In this document: in pieces, positions 1 through 5,082 of the stretch
Layout: every line of letters begins with the position of its first letter
How positions within the stretch are numbered: the stretch's first letter is position 1
Source of the DNA: a virus
Virus record (IMG/VR): IMGVR_UViG_3300034073_000983
Span: 1-30,098 of that record
Strand: one strand, 5' to 3'
DNA length: 30,098 nt
The notes under the pieces: generated by a model
What the model saw: only the letters and a program-made list of their open reading frames with translations
Database searches by the model: none
What the model was told of the DNA's origin: nothing
Translations under genes and position numbers: made by a program

Positions 1-743
1 CACAGGTAGAGGCAATCATCCTTGATCGACTTCACCAGTGCCCACAAACGAATCAGGTTAGGGTCACAATCGAAATCCTCTGCAGCAACCTGATCTCCAG
101 CACGAATGCAGGCATTCAGTTGTTGCTTAATCTTTGCTGCTTGCTTGTCAGAAACAAACTCACAGGCAGTAGACATCTGACGGGCAAAGTCGCAGACTTC
201 TTTCACATCAGCAAAGGAAGTCTGACCGTGTGCAATGTAGGCATCAGGTTTGACGAACTTCACATAGGGAGTATCAGTGATGATAAAGTTCATCGGATAC
301 GCTACAGCATCCCGCAGGTCATTCTCTGCAATGTAGATAGTGTGAGGAGCAACAATAATCTCCTGAGAGACTACCTCAGGAAACTTGTAAGTGATCGTGT
401 TGGGAGTATACTCATCGCTACCAGCAAAACCAACAAAATCACCTTGAATGATACCATTTGCGCGAGGCAGATAATCAAAACAAGCGTGAAGAATACGCGC
501 AACTTCACCTTGATAGAACGAATCAATCTCTTCATGATTGTGAGCGATGCGGATCTTTACTTTGTTAAAGACTGCTTTGGTGCCAATGAAGAACTTACCG
601 TTTGCGGGATTTGTGCCCCAAACAATAGCGGGAGCACCGTCAATCTTAACACTGAGAGTGCCACGATTAACGAACCAATCCAGAACGTCAAGGTTGCCCG
701 TGAGGACAACATCTTCGGGGTGCTCAAGGTGGGTGTTTTTCAT
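1..743 (-). CDS. KxDG nucleotidyltransferase/ligase-like phage protein (C-terminus beyond window)
   Basis: The first 247 residues are visible; the gene runs off the left edge. It opens MKNTHLEHPED and carries SVKIDGAPAIVWG at about residues 31-43, with K33-I-D-G matching the covalent lysine motif (KxDG) of ATP-dependent DNA/RNA ligases and capping enzymes. A second conserved-looking stretch, IIQGDFVGF (98-106), resembles nucleotidyltransferase motif III. I recognise the opening and the KxDGAPAI block as a family widespread in T4-like cyanophages and other marine myoviruses (I believe DUF6267), usually left unnamed. A role in nucleic-acid end joining or adenylylation is inference from the motif. 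The ATG at 743 follows a TATACT -10 box at 750-755 whose upstream element lies inside the end of the preceding gene. Confidence 0.85.
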   Translation of the reverse strand, partial: MKNTHLEHPEDVVLTGNLDVLDWFVNRGTLSVKIDGAPAIVWGTNPANGKFFIGTKAVFNKVKIRIAHNHEEIDSFYQGEVARILHACFDYLPRANGIIQGDFVGFAGSDEYTPNTITYKFPEVVSQEIIVAPHTIYIAENDLRDAVAYPMNFIITDTPYVKFVKPDAYIAHGQTSFADVKEVCDFARQMSTACEFVSDKQAAKIKQQLNACIRAGDQVAAEDFDCDPNLIRLWALVKSIKDDCLYL

Positions 744-749
744 GCTCTT

Positions 750-808
750 AGTATAGAGGGTCCAGGGGGTCAGAAGGCGGCAAGTTGTTCCAGATCCTCA
801 ACCGTCAC
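750..808 (-). promoter_or_regulatory. element-type promoter for the ligase-like gene
   Basis: A TATACT -10 (750-755) lies 30 bp downstream of an imperfect copy of the repeat element (plus strand TGTTCCA at 786-792, N10, CGTCAC at 803-808). The element falls inside the 3' end of the neighbouring coding region, yet keeps the spacing seen at the other promoters of this class. Confidence 0.6.
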
Positions 809-958
809 AGGGTTCCAGGTGCTGAAGAGAGTCATGGCATCCAGCACCCGCGCCATGGTCTCAGGGTCGGTCTGGGGGTCATCCAGCACCTGATCCATCC
901 CGATGCTTGCCAGGCGATGAATGACGGCGTAGGTTTTCTGACTGATGGTGATTTCCAC
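770..958 (-). CDS. small hypothetical protein
   Basis: About 62 residues if started at the GTG at 958 (protein begins (M)EITISQKTYAVIHRLASIG). The frame stays open to an ATG at 1039, but the extra N-terminus would be encoded by the promoter region (repeat element 1017-1039 and a CATAAT -10 at 981-986), so the later GTG is preferred. No clear Shine-Dalgarno sequence is visible, which keeps the start uncertain. The protein is acidic, with no membrane segment or recognisable motif. Function unknown. Confidence 0.6.
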   Translation of the reverse strand: MEITISQKTYAVIHRLASIGMDQVLDDPQTDPETMARVLDAMTLFSTWNPVTVEDLEQLAAF

Positions 959-980
959 GGGGTCCGTTGCTGTTGAGACT

Positions 981-1039
981 ATTATGGGGGCAGCAGGGGG
1001 GCAGCACAAGGAGGTGTGTGCCACCCCCTCAGGTGTCAC
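981..1039 (-). promoter_or_regulatory. element-type promoter
   Basis: Minus strand GTGACA (1034-1039), N10, TGGCACA (1017-1023), then 30 bp to a CATAAT -10 (981-986). A hairpin pairing GGCACA with TGTGCTGCC lies between element and -10. Confidence 0.65.
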
Positions 1040-1200
1040 ATGCCGTTGGTGTAATCTCCGAGAATCATCCCATTCTGGCGCACCTGAGCGTATCCGAACT
1101 CTTCAGAGAGGGACAGGCAGAGGTCCCAGGCACGACCCTCATCATGGGTGGACTCGGACTCGTAAGGGGCAGAAGGGACGTAGACTTCGAAGCGGGTCAT
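1036..1200 (-). CDS. small hypothetical protein (54 aa)
   Basis: A 54-residue frame beginning MTRFEVYVPSAPYESESTHD and ending GDYTNGM. Clean third-position bias, tight packing between promoters and no competing gene support it as real. A TAGAAT -10 (1226-1231) lies about 25 bp upstream of the ATG; a degenerate copy of the repeat element (CGTCC at 1279-1283) sits at the class spacing. The stop codon overlaps the GTGACA half-site of the next promoter. The compact alpha/beta-looking sequence (GRAWDLCLSLSEEFGYAQV) resembles small cyanophage proteins of unknown function. Confidence 0.7.
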   Translation of the reverse strand: MTRFEVYVPSAPYESESTHDEGRAWDLCLSLSEEFGYAQVRQNGMILGDYTNGM

Positions 1201-1299
1201 GCTTTGCTTGGTTGACTGTCCCCGTATTCTACAGGCACCAGGGGGGCATCAGGCGGTGCTGGTGGACACTGTGCCGACCGTCCACCCGCGGCTGATCTG

Positions 1300-1329
1300 A
1301 GTATAAAGAAAGGGGGCACGAATGCCCCC
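1300..1329 (-). terminator. rho-independent terminator with TTCG loop
   Basis: On the minus strand GGGGGCA, a TTCG loop, TGCCCCC, then TTTCTTTAT. A perfect 7-bp GC stem with tetraloop and T-rich tail directly after the stop of the 115-residue gene at 1337-1684. Confidence 0.85.
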
Positions 1330-1336
1330 GAATTCT

Positions 1337-1684
1337 TTATGCAAACATGAAACCATTGCTGAATTCACATTCATTGAAGACAGGAGAAGTTCCTGCCTGT
1401 CCGATGAACTTGTGGACGAACCACTTGAAGTTGCGTTGGAATACACATTCGCCCTTGATTCCGTGCTCCTGCAGAATAGCATTCAGACGGGATTTGGTAG
1501 TCACAGACTGCCATCCACCGTCGAAGATTTCTACGAAGTCATCACCAATGGTAGCGATGTGGTTGCCGTGCAGAAACACTTTCGACTCATTAGTTTCAGG
1601 GTCGAAAGTAACCTCAGTGTTGCCAGACTTCCAATTGATGGAGTCACGAATGGCAGCATTCATCTGAGTTTCGATCTTACGCAT
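1337..1684 (-). CDS. conserved phage protein of unknown function (115 aa)
   Basis: Starts MRKIETQMNAAIRDSINWKS and contains NGTEV/VFLHGNHIA/FDGGWQSVTTKSRLNA blocks that I recognise as a protein common in cyanophages and other large myoviruses; no function is known to me. The sequence reads as a small beta-rich domain (residues 20-60) followed by a helix. The ATG is preceded by a GAGGGA Shine-Dalgarno-like stretch in a leader nearly identical to that of the gene starting at 2542. Own promoter upstream (1711-1769), own terminator downstream (1300-1329), so it forms a single-gene unit. Confidence 0.85.
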   Translation of the reverse strand: MRKIETQMNAAIRDSINWKSGNTEVTFDPETNESKVFLHGNHIATIGDDFVEIFDGGWQSVTTKSRLNAILQEHGIKGECVFQRNFKWFVHKFIGQAGTSPVFNECEFSNGFMFA

Positions 1685-1710
1685 TGGGGGTGTCCCTCAA
1701 CAACAAATGT

Positions 1711-1769
1711 AGTATGGCACGGGGTGGGAGGCAGCACAAGGGGTCTTGTGCCACCTTGTGGACTGTCAC
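1711..1769 (-). promoter_or_regulatory. element-type promoter
   Basis: GTGACA (1764-1769), N10, TGGCACA (1747-1753), 30 bp gap, CATACT -10 (1711-1716), followed by a leader also found at 2545-2574 (ACATTTGT.GTTGAGGGA). The gap contains a hairpin, GGCACAAG pairing with CTTGTGCTGCC. Confidence 0.75.
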
Positions 1770-1951
1770 TCCTCCAGCAGGTCAGGATAATAGTCACTAA
1801 CCTCTGAAATCAGTTCCTCATCAGTATAACTGGTGAGATTTTCTTCCATCTGCTCACCAACAATGCGGAGCAAATCTTTGGTGCTCATGTTGTCAAGCAA
1901 ACGGTCGATGTATGCATTAACCAATGCTGCACGATCAAAAGTGTTTGTCAT
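1766..1951 (-). CDS. conserved small acidic protein (61 aa)
   Basis: Begins MTNTFDRAALVNAYIDRLLD and ends SDYYPDLLEE. Two or three predicted helices (MSTKDLLRIVGEQMEENL, TDEELISEVSDYY), strongly acidic C-terminal half. I recognise the STKDLLRIVGEQ..EENL...TDEELI pattern from many cyanophage genomes, always without assigned function. Last gene of the operon running from 2542 leftward; its stop overlaps the repeat element of the next promoter. Confidence 0.8.
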   Translation of the reverse strand: MTNTFDRAALVNAYIDRLLDNMSTKDLLRIVGEQMEENLTSYTDEELISEVSDYYPDLLEE

Positions 1952-1953
1952 GA

Positions 1954-2124
1954 TCAGTTAGAAGGGAAGTTAGCACAGACAGCATCACATAGCGTCTTCA
2001 CCAGTTCTTGTTGCTCTTCGTTGTATTCATCCCCCCAGGTATCCCAGAAGAACGATTCAATGATACAATCAATGTCACTCATGAGTTGTTCACGAGCACT
2101 CAACATTTCGAGTTTGTTGTTCAT
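1954..2124 (-). CDS. small hypothetical protein (56 aa)
   Basis: A 56-codon frame, MNNKLEMLSAREQLMSDIDC..., ending CANFPSN. The start overlaps the stop of the upstream gene by one base (TGATG), the normal junction in this operon. Sequence is helical and acidic (ESFFWDTWGDEYNEEQQELV), without recognised motif. Three bases separate its stop from the ATG at 1951. Confidence 0.7.
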   Translation of the reverse strand: MNNKLEMLSAREQLMSDIDCIIESFFWDTWGDEYNEEQQELVKTLCDAVCANFPSN

Positions 2125-2291
2125 CAGTCGTTGTCGGGGTGGTTGACGATTTGGTCTTCAATTTGATTCGCAAGTTCTTCCATCCACTCACGAACTTCAT
2201 CATCTTCGTATTGTGCATTATTTCGCACAATTTGCATCAGGAAGTCAATCTGTTCGTCAGTGAAGTGATACTGGCGGAGAGTTTCAGTCAT
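2124..2291 (-). CDS. small acidic hypothetical protein (55 aa)
   Basis: Starts MTETLRQYHFTDEQIDFLMQ and ends VNHPDND. It has the TDEQI.FL pattern also seen in other small genes of this window (26347, 26829). Helical, very acidic, no cysteine or membrane segment. Overlaps the upstream membrane-protein gene by an ATGA and the downstream gene by TGATG, implying coupled translation. Function unknown. Confidence 0.75.
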   Translation of the reverse strand: MTETLRQYHFTDEQIDFLMQIVRNNAQYEDDEVREWMEELANQIEDQIVNHPDND

Positions 2292-2419
2292 TTACGAAGC
2301 GGAGAATTGAAATAACGACGGAAGGAAGTTACCAGGATAATGAGAGTCGAAACCACTCCCACAAATCCCAGATAAGTTACAGCGTCGCCAGTAAAGTTGA
2401 GAGTGTCAGGAGTCATCAT
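2288..2419 (-). CDS. small single-pass membrane protein (43 aa)
   Basis: MMTPDTLNFTGDAVTYLGFV... with one hydrophobic segment (about residues 14-32, YLGFVGVVSTLIILVTSF) followed by a basic tail RRYFNSPLRK, giving an N-out/C-in topology by the positive-inside rule. Two adjacent ATGs (2419, 2416) are both usable. It directly follows the stop of the 40-residue gene upstream. Small membrane proteins of this kind are common among early phage genes; its target is unknown. Confidence 0.7.
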   Translation of the reverse strand: MMTPDTLNFTGDAVTYLGFVGVVSTLIILVTSFRRYFNSPLRK

Positions 2420-2542
2420 TCAGTAATCAATGTTTCCGTTAATGTATTCATTCAGGTTGAAATCTTCTTCATCACGAAGTTCGGGAATGTCGAAGATCTC
2501 ACCAGGAGCATCTTGAATCTCCTGCCACATTTCATCAAACAT
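2420..2542 (-). CDS. small acidic hypothetical protein (40 aa)
   Basis: First gene of the operon 2542-1766. Sequence MFDEMWQEIQDAPGEIFDIP... ends NGNIDY; 40 residues, highly acidic. It has a dedicated element-type promoter with a GAGGGA ribosome-binding-like leader, and downstream genes abut or overlap it. No homology recognised. Confidence 0.7.
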   Translation of the reverse strand: MFDEMWQEIQDAPGEIFDIPELRDEEDFNLNEYINGNIDY

Positions 2543-2568
2543 TCGGGGAATCCCTCAACGACAAATGT

Positions 2569-2626
2569 AGTATGGCACGAATCAGGGGCGCTTGGTGCGC
2601 TTCTGTGCCACTTTGGCAGGTGTCAC
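2569..2626 (-). promoter_or_regulatory. element-type promoter
   Basis: GTGACA (2621-2626), N10, TGGCACA (2604-2610), 29 bp gap, CATACT -10 (2569-2574). The element lies in the C-terminal codons of the upstream membrane-protein gene. TGGCAC can pair with GTGCCA just before the -10. Confidence 0.7.
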
Positions 2627-2842
2627 AACAGGGTCGGCAAAGTATACCTTACCGTGCTCTACGATGGTATCAACGAATGCCAGCACGGTTTGAATCACCT
2701 TGCGAACCTTTTCGTTGCCATTGTTGTCATTGTAGGCACGAATGAGATACTGACACACACCGACCACAATTGCGGCAATGGTTGCCACATTATAAACCAG
2801 AGTGTCGATGAAAGTCCAGTAGAAAGTGTTGGCGGTTTTCAT
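2582..2842 (-). CDS. membrane protein with N-terminal hydrophobic segment (86 aa)
   Basis: Start at the ATG at 2842 (MKTANTFYWTFIDTLVYNVA), preferred over an open-frame extension to 2920, which would cross the promoter. A hydrophobic stretch (about residues 8-33, including VYNVATIAAIVVGVCQYLI) forms one or two membrane passes, followed by a soluble helical region and a basic tail (AKVAQKRTKRP) encoded by the repeat element of the next promoter. It resembles conserved cyanophage membrane proteins of unknown role. Confidence 0.75.
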   Translation of the reverse strand: MKTANTFYWTFIDTLVYNVATIAAIVVGVCQYLIRAYNDNNGNEKVRKVIQTVLAFVDTIVEHGKVYFADPVVTPAKVAQKRTKRP

Positions 2843-2891
2843 AACAAATTGTGTGGGAGGTGAGTGTAGAGAATTCCTCAACCACGAATCA

Positions 2892-2949
2892 AACATAACA
2901 CCAAACGGAAGGAAGGTCAAGGGGTTTCAACCAGTTCTCAAAGTGTCAC
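2892..2949 (-). promoter_or_regulatory. possible element-type promoter
   Basis: GTGACA (2944-2949) and TGGTTGA (2927-2933) keep the N10 spacing and stand 29 bp from TATGTT (2892-2897). The second half-site matches poorly. A second -10-like TACACT lies closer to the ATG at 2842. Confidence 0.45.
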
Positions 2950-2958
2950 AAAGGGGGC

Positions 2959-2987
2959 TTGACATAATATGAAATATTAATTAGACT
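2959..2987 (+). promoter_or_regulatory. plus-strand sigma70-like promoter
   Basis: TTGACA (2959-2964), a 17-bp spacer, TAGACT (2982-2987). It reads rightward into the hairpin cluster, against all genes of the window. No frame follows it. Confidence 0.5.
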
Positions 2988-2993
2988 GGGTTT

Positions 2994-3085
2994 GTCTCCG
3001 TTGAAGATAAGGATCTAGCTTCTAATATTATACTTAGAAGAGATACCGAAGGTATACCCCGAAGGGGTATGAGTTAAGATCTTTA
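2994..3085 (+). ncRNA. candidate structured small RNA
   Basis: Downstream of the TTGACA-17-TAGACT promoter lie three successive perfect stems: CTTCTAA/TTAGAAG (3019-3040), ATACC-GAA-GGTAT (3043-3055) and ATACCCC-GAA-GGGGTAT (3054-3070). No ribosome site or ATG frame of note. On the minus strand the last two stems have TTC(G) loops and could instead end or protect the mRNA of the 145-residue gene at 3343-3780. The 3' end is a guess. Confidence 0.35.
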
Positions 3086-3127
3086 AAGCACATCTAGATG
3101 GTGTGGGAAGGGGGTGAGTGGGGTGAA

Positions 3128-3199
3128 GCACATATTCTTGCACATAAGGCGGGCTCACGCGGCGTGTGTGTCATCTAGATGCACATATTCTCGCACATA
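3128..3199. repeat. 19-bp direct repeat pair
   Basis: GCACATATTCTTGCACATA at 3128-3146 recurs at 3181-3199 with one change (C for T at position 12), 53 bp apart. Each copy itself contains a doubled GCACATA. Not coding in either strand as far as can be seen. Confidence 0.6.
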
Positions 3200-3227
3200 T
3201 GACAACTAGATGTGTGTGTTGTATAAT
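3199..3227 (+). promoter_or_regulatory. plus-strand sigma70-like promoter
   Basis: ATGACA (3199-3204), 17-bp spacer, perfect TATAAT (3222-3227). Transcription would run rightward, antisense to the ArdA-like gene at 3343-3780. Confidence 0.5.
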
Positions 3228-3342
3228 GTAAACTAGATGTGTATGTGTAACTAGATCTAGTATGATGTATGATCTAGTCTAGATGTAAGAATGCGTGTGC
3301 GATCTAGTCGAGACCACACACGCAGATCTAGTCGAGATTCAA

Positions 3343-3780
3343 TCAGCAATCACGGAAGATGTGGCAAGGACGATAGGAAGAACCATCATTGCAGGCAGTG
3401 AAATCATAACGCAGGGAAGACTCCCAAGTTGCTTCCCAATCCACTACAATACCGTCAGGAATGTATTCACCCATCTCAGAGTAGTAGTGCTCAGCAAAAT
3501 CTGCCTCATCATCATAGAAACCTTGATAACGCTCATCACAATCTTCAATGTCACTCATACATCCCATTTCACCAATGAGAGCATCAACTGCCTCATAACC
3601 AATTGCTTCACCACAACGAACGTATTCTTCGTAATAGTTAACGAAGTCATTCTCATTGTAGTTGTCGATGAATTCCAACATGTCTTCCAGAGCATAATTC
3701 TCCTCCAGAAGTTCGTCGATTTTATCAACAGTGTCAGCAGTCAGAAACTCTTGATAGGAAGCGGTGAGAGTCACGGTCAT
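3343..3780 (-). CDS. ArdA-like antirestriction protein (145 aa)
   Basis: Starts MTVTLTASYQEFLTADTVDK at 3780; an open frame continues upstream but crosses the CATACT -10. Very acidic throughout, as expected of a DNA mimic. The C-terminal half contains FYDDEADFAEHYYSEMGEYI followed by PDGIVVDWEATWESSLRYDF (about residues 90-130). This matches the ArdA pattern in which a helix (dxxdxAryyxeetG) precedes (N)YIDyeaxgrdL. ArdA dimers occupy the DNA-binding cleft of type I restriction enzymes. It lacks the usual N-terminal domain start, so the family call is moderate. It stands alone between two CTAG-rich non-coding regions, a plausible place for a host-defence-countering early gene. Confidence 0.6.
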   Translation of the reverse strand: MTVTLTASYQEFLTADTVDKIDELLEENYALEDMLEFIDNYNENDFVNYYEEYVRCGEAIGYEAVDALIGEMGCMSDIEDCDERYQGFYDDEADFAEHYYSEMGEYIPDGIVVDWEATWESSLRYDFTACNDGSSYRPCHIFRDC

Positions 3781-3805
3781 GTGCTTTGGTTTTGTTGACG
3801 AAGGT

Positions 3806-3867
3806 AGTATGGCAGGGTTTGGGGGGGGGCATTGCAACCCCCCTTGTGACAGATCTCAGACCATCAC
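3806..3867 (-). promoter_or_regulatory. element-type promoter (divergent copy) for the ArdA-like gene
   Basis: CATACT -10 (3806-3811) with TGTCACA (minus strand, 3845-3851) 33 bp upstream and a degenerate outer half-site (GTGATG, 3862-3867). The gap holds a run of G/C able to form a hairpin (GGGGGGTT / CCCCCCCC). Confidence 0.5.
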
Positions 3868-4122
3868 AAGGGCAGGAGATTTACTGACACTGAAGGACAT
3901 AAAGTTGCCACACTCAATAGACATTCCCTCAGTGCCGAATTCTTCTACAATCTCCCAGCATTCATGATCCTGAGCGATGATAACTGCGCCAGTGCAGTTG
4001 ATGTCAGTAATGTGTGCCTGATAGAAACCATAGGCATAATGAATGCTGCTGGTGACACTCTTCTCATTGAAGAAACCGTGCTCACTGTCACCGAAACCAA
4101 TCACTTTGTAGAGAGTTGCCAT
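3856..4122 (-). CDS. hypothetical protein (88 aa)
   Basis: MATLYKVIGFGDSEHGFFNEKS at the N-terminus, ending SFSVSKSPALVMV. An alternation of short hydrophobic strands (YKVIGFG, YAYGFYQAHITDI, TGAVIIAQDHE, MSFSVS) suggests a small beta-rich fold. The ATG at 4122 lies about 28 bp below a TATATT -10 in its own element-type promoter. Unknown function; single-gene unit. Confidence 0.75.
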   Translation of the reverse strand: MATLYKVIGFGDSEHGFFNEKSVTSSIHYAYGFYQAHITDINCTGAVIIAQDHECWEIVEEFGTEGMSIECGNFMSFSVSKSPALVMV

Positions 4123-4148
4123 TTGATGAATTTCTCAGGGACGAATGT

Positions 4149-4207
4149 AATATAACCCCTCACGGGACCTTCCACAAGGGGGTGTGTGCCACTATGCCGA
4201 CTGTCCT
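4149..4207 (-). promoter_or_regulatory. element-type promoter
   Basis: GGACAG (4202-4207), N10, TGGCACA (4185-4191), 30 bp gap, TATATT -10 (4149-4154). Leader ACATTCGTCCCTGAG resembles those at 1684 and 2542. Confidence 0.65.
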
Positions 4208-4338
4208 ACGAATTCCTGAATATAATAATCCAAGGGCAATTCCAGGCGATTTGCTTCACTTTCCCATTCATCCCATTCAGCATCCGAAGCATCAGAAAGA
4301 AAGTCTTCGAAAGTATACTCAAATGCAGGTCCACACAT
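4192..4338 (-). CDS. small acidic protein with C-terminal DYYIQEF motif (48 aa)
   Basis: Start chosen at ATG 4338 (MCGPAFEYTFEDFLSDASDA), because the longer open frame crosses the TATATT -10 at 4372-4377. Strongly acidic and helical. The C-terminus (LELPLDYYIQEFVGQSA) shares the pattern LxVxxDYYIQEF with the 60-residue gene at 6599-6781, suggesting the two are distant relatives. Function unknown. Confidence 0.65.
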   Translation of the reverse strand: MCGPAFEYTFEDFLSDASDAEWDEWESEANRLELPLDYYIQEFVGQSA

Positions 4339-4371
4339 AACTTTCGGAGTCCGAATTGCGATTACCCAAGT

Positions 4372-4430
4372 AATATAACTCGCCCAGCTGCTGATATCAA
4401 GGAGCACTGTGCCAGTTTCTCAATTGGTCC
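4372..4430 (-). promoter_or_regulatory. element-type promoter
   Basis: TGGCACA (4408-4414) lies 30 bp from a TATATT -10 (4372-4377). The outer half-site (GGACCAA near 4424-4430) is degenerate. TTGATA gives a passable -35. Confidence 0.55.
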
Positions 4431-4432
4431 TC

Positions 4433-4462
4433 ATTCTCAATAAGGAGAGTCTTATTGAGAAT
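4433..4462. repeat. 12-bp perfect hairpin ATTCTCAATAAG
   Basis: ATTCTCAATAAG, loop GAGAGT, CTTATTGAGAAT. The same stem sequence recurs at 5201-5226, and a further single arm is at 5176-5186. It could end or insulate transcripts on either strand, or be a protein-binding dyad. Confidence 0.6.
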
Positions 4463-4478
4463 CAATAAGGATTAATGG

Positions 4479-4500
4479 CTGCCAATATTTAAACTGTCAC
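4479..4500 (-). promoter_or_regulatory. orphan copy of the promoter repeat element
   Basis: GTGACA (4495-4500), N10, TGGCAG (4479-4484) follows directly after the stop of the 50-codon gene at 4502-4654. No -10 is present at the usual distance; the ATTCTCAATAAG hairpin occupies that place instead. Confidence 0.5.
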
Positions 4501-4501
4501 A

Positions 4502-4654
4502 TTATGCATAGGGGTCTAACTCTTTAATGCTAGTATAGACATCCTCGTCACCTTCGAGTTCTAATAACTCGCGCCAATTAATATTCTCTACGTCTAGGTC
4601 ATCATAACACATGATGTCTAGATTAACACGTACCATGCGTTTATGTGTTATCAT
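4502..4654 (-). CDS. micro-gene, acidic protein (50 or 44 aa)
   Basis: Reading the minus strand gives MITHKRMVRVNLDIMCYDDL... ending SIKELDPYA. Alternative in-frame ATGs at 4654 and 4636. Codons are sense throughout a region that otherwise looks like CTAG-rich repeats. The frame ends directly before a copy of the repeat element, as real genes here do, and starts 8 bp after the stop of the micro-gene at 4663-4815. Acidic, no recognisable family. Neither start has a good Shine-Dalgarno sequence. Confidence 0.6.
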   Translation of the reverse strand: MITHKRMVRVNLDIMCYDDLDVENINWRELLELEGDEDVYTSIKELDPYA

Positions 4655-4662
4655 AGTTCTAG

Positions 4663-4815
4663 TTATGCGTAGTGTCTGTATGCTAGATCTTGATAATCAT
4701 GTGTGTCTCGCGCATAGTCCTCGTCGAGATCTAGTATGCCTGTGTCTGCATATGTGTACTCGTCGAGAGTGTAATCGTTGCTAAATGTATAGTCTAGATC
4801 GTAATCGTCGTACAT
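4663..4815 (-). CDS. micro-gene, Asp/Tyr-rich protein (50 aa)
   Basis: A 50-codon frame from ATG 4815, MYDDYDLDYTFSNDYTLDEY..., ending LAYRHYA. About 15 acidic and 10 tyrosine residues, in repeated (L)DxxY units. A perfect TATAAT with TGC extension lies at 4847-4852, about 32 bp upstream of the ATG. The CTCGACGAG and GATCTAG palindromes of this stretch are in frame as Leu-Asp-Glu and Asp-Leu codons. Composition suggests a disordered or DNA-mimicking acidic protein, perhaps an anti-host factor, but no family is recognised. Confidence 0.65.
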   Translation of the reverse strand: MYDDYDLDYTFSNDYTLDEYTYADTGILDLDEDYARDTHDYQDLAYRHYA

Positions 4816-4846
4816 AGCTCGTCGAGATCGTGTGATTGACTGTGTT

Positions 4847-4852
4847 ATTATA
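4847..4852 (-). promoter_or_regulatory. extended -10 promoter (TGC-TATAAT)
   Basis: TATAAT at 4847-4852 with the TGC extension, about 30 bp above the ATG at 4815. A very degenerate repeat element (TGTGTGT at 4883, ATTCAT at 4900) sits at the usual distance. Confidence 0.6.
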
Positions 4853-4860
4853 GCATAAAA

Positions 4861-4956
4861 CTAGACGAGATTGCAATGAGTATGTGTGTTCTCGTCGAGA
4901 TTCATAATGAATGTATATATGCGAACTAGTCTAGATTTATGATGATATCGTAACAT
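4861..4956 (-). CDS. possible micro-gene (31 aa)
   Basis: Frame MLRYHHKSRLVRIYTFIMNL... ending THCNLV, basic N-terminal half, with an internal ATG at 4905. TATAAG and TTATAA boxes lie just upstream. It overlaps four CTAG-type palindromes and may be a chance frame; it is listed because the two genes next to it show the same codon pattern (AAT CTC GAC GAG). Confidence 0.3.
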   Translation of the reverse strand: MLRYHHKSRLVRIYTFIMNLDENTHTHCNLV

Positions 4957-5025
4957 CTAGTCTAGATCTTATAGTGTTGTTATAAGATAATGCGCGTCTC
5001 GTCTAGATCTTCTGGGCGCGGGGGG

Positions 5026-5054
5026 TTGACATTGAGAGCGCTCTGTGTTATAAT
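5026..5054 (+). promoter_or_regulatory. consensus sigma70 promoter with embedded palindrome
   Basis: TTGACA (5026-5031), exactly 17 bp, TATAAT (5049-5054) with TGT extension: the best promoter in the window and on the strand opposite to all genes. The spacer contains the perfect palindrome AGAGCGCTCT (5035-5044), and GCGCTC follows the -10 (5055-5060), making a second dyad GAGCGC-N13-GCGCTC across the -10. This suggests repressor control. Confidence 0.75.
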
Positions 5055-5082
5055 GCGCTCGCTAAGGTCACAAGTCCTAGAG

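Larger units (their letters stand above)
2950..3342. other. non-coding control region with repeats and hairpins
   Basis: No convincing gene in either strand. It contains two plus-strand sigma70-like promoters (2959-2987, 3199-3227), three consecutive hairpins (3019-3070), a 19-bp direct repeat (3128-3146 and 3181-3199, one mismatch), palindromes CATCTAGATG, and three copies of the CTAG odd palindrome (3272-3284, 3302-3314, 3326-3338). GCGTGTG/CACACGC arms flank the second palindrome copy. Confidence 0.6.
4718..5008. repeat. array of eight CTAG/CTCG odd palindromes
   Basis: Thirteen-bp dyads of consensus ATCTmG-T-CkAGAT at 4718-4730, 4757-4769, 4816-4828, 4859-4871, 4889-4901, 4924-4936, 4955-4967 and 4996-5008. 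The copy at 4955-4967 is a perfect odd palindrome around a central T. Centre spacing is 30-59 bp. Three more copies lie at 3272-3338. Copies fall both inside the micro-genes and between them. Confidence 0.65.

Noticed and set aside
120-893. Long plus-strand frame (257 codons)
   Set aside because: It is the antisense shadow of the KxDG ligase-like gene, whose minus-strand translation has recognisable motifs and normal start signals.
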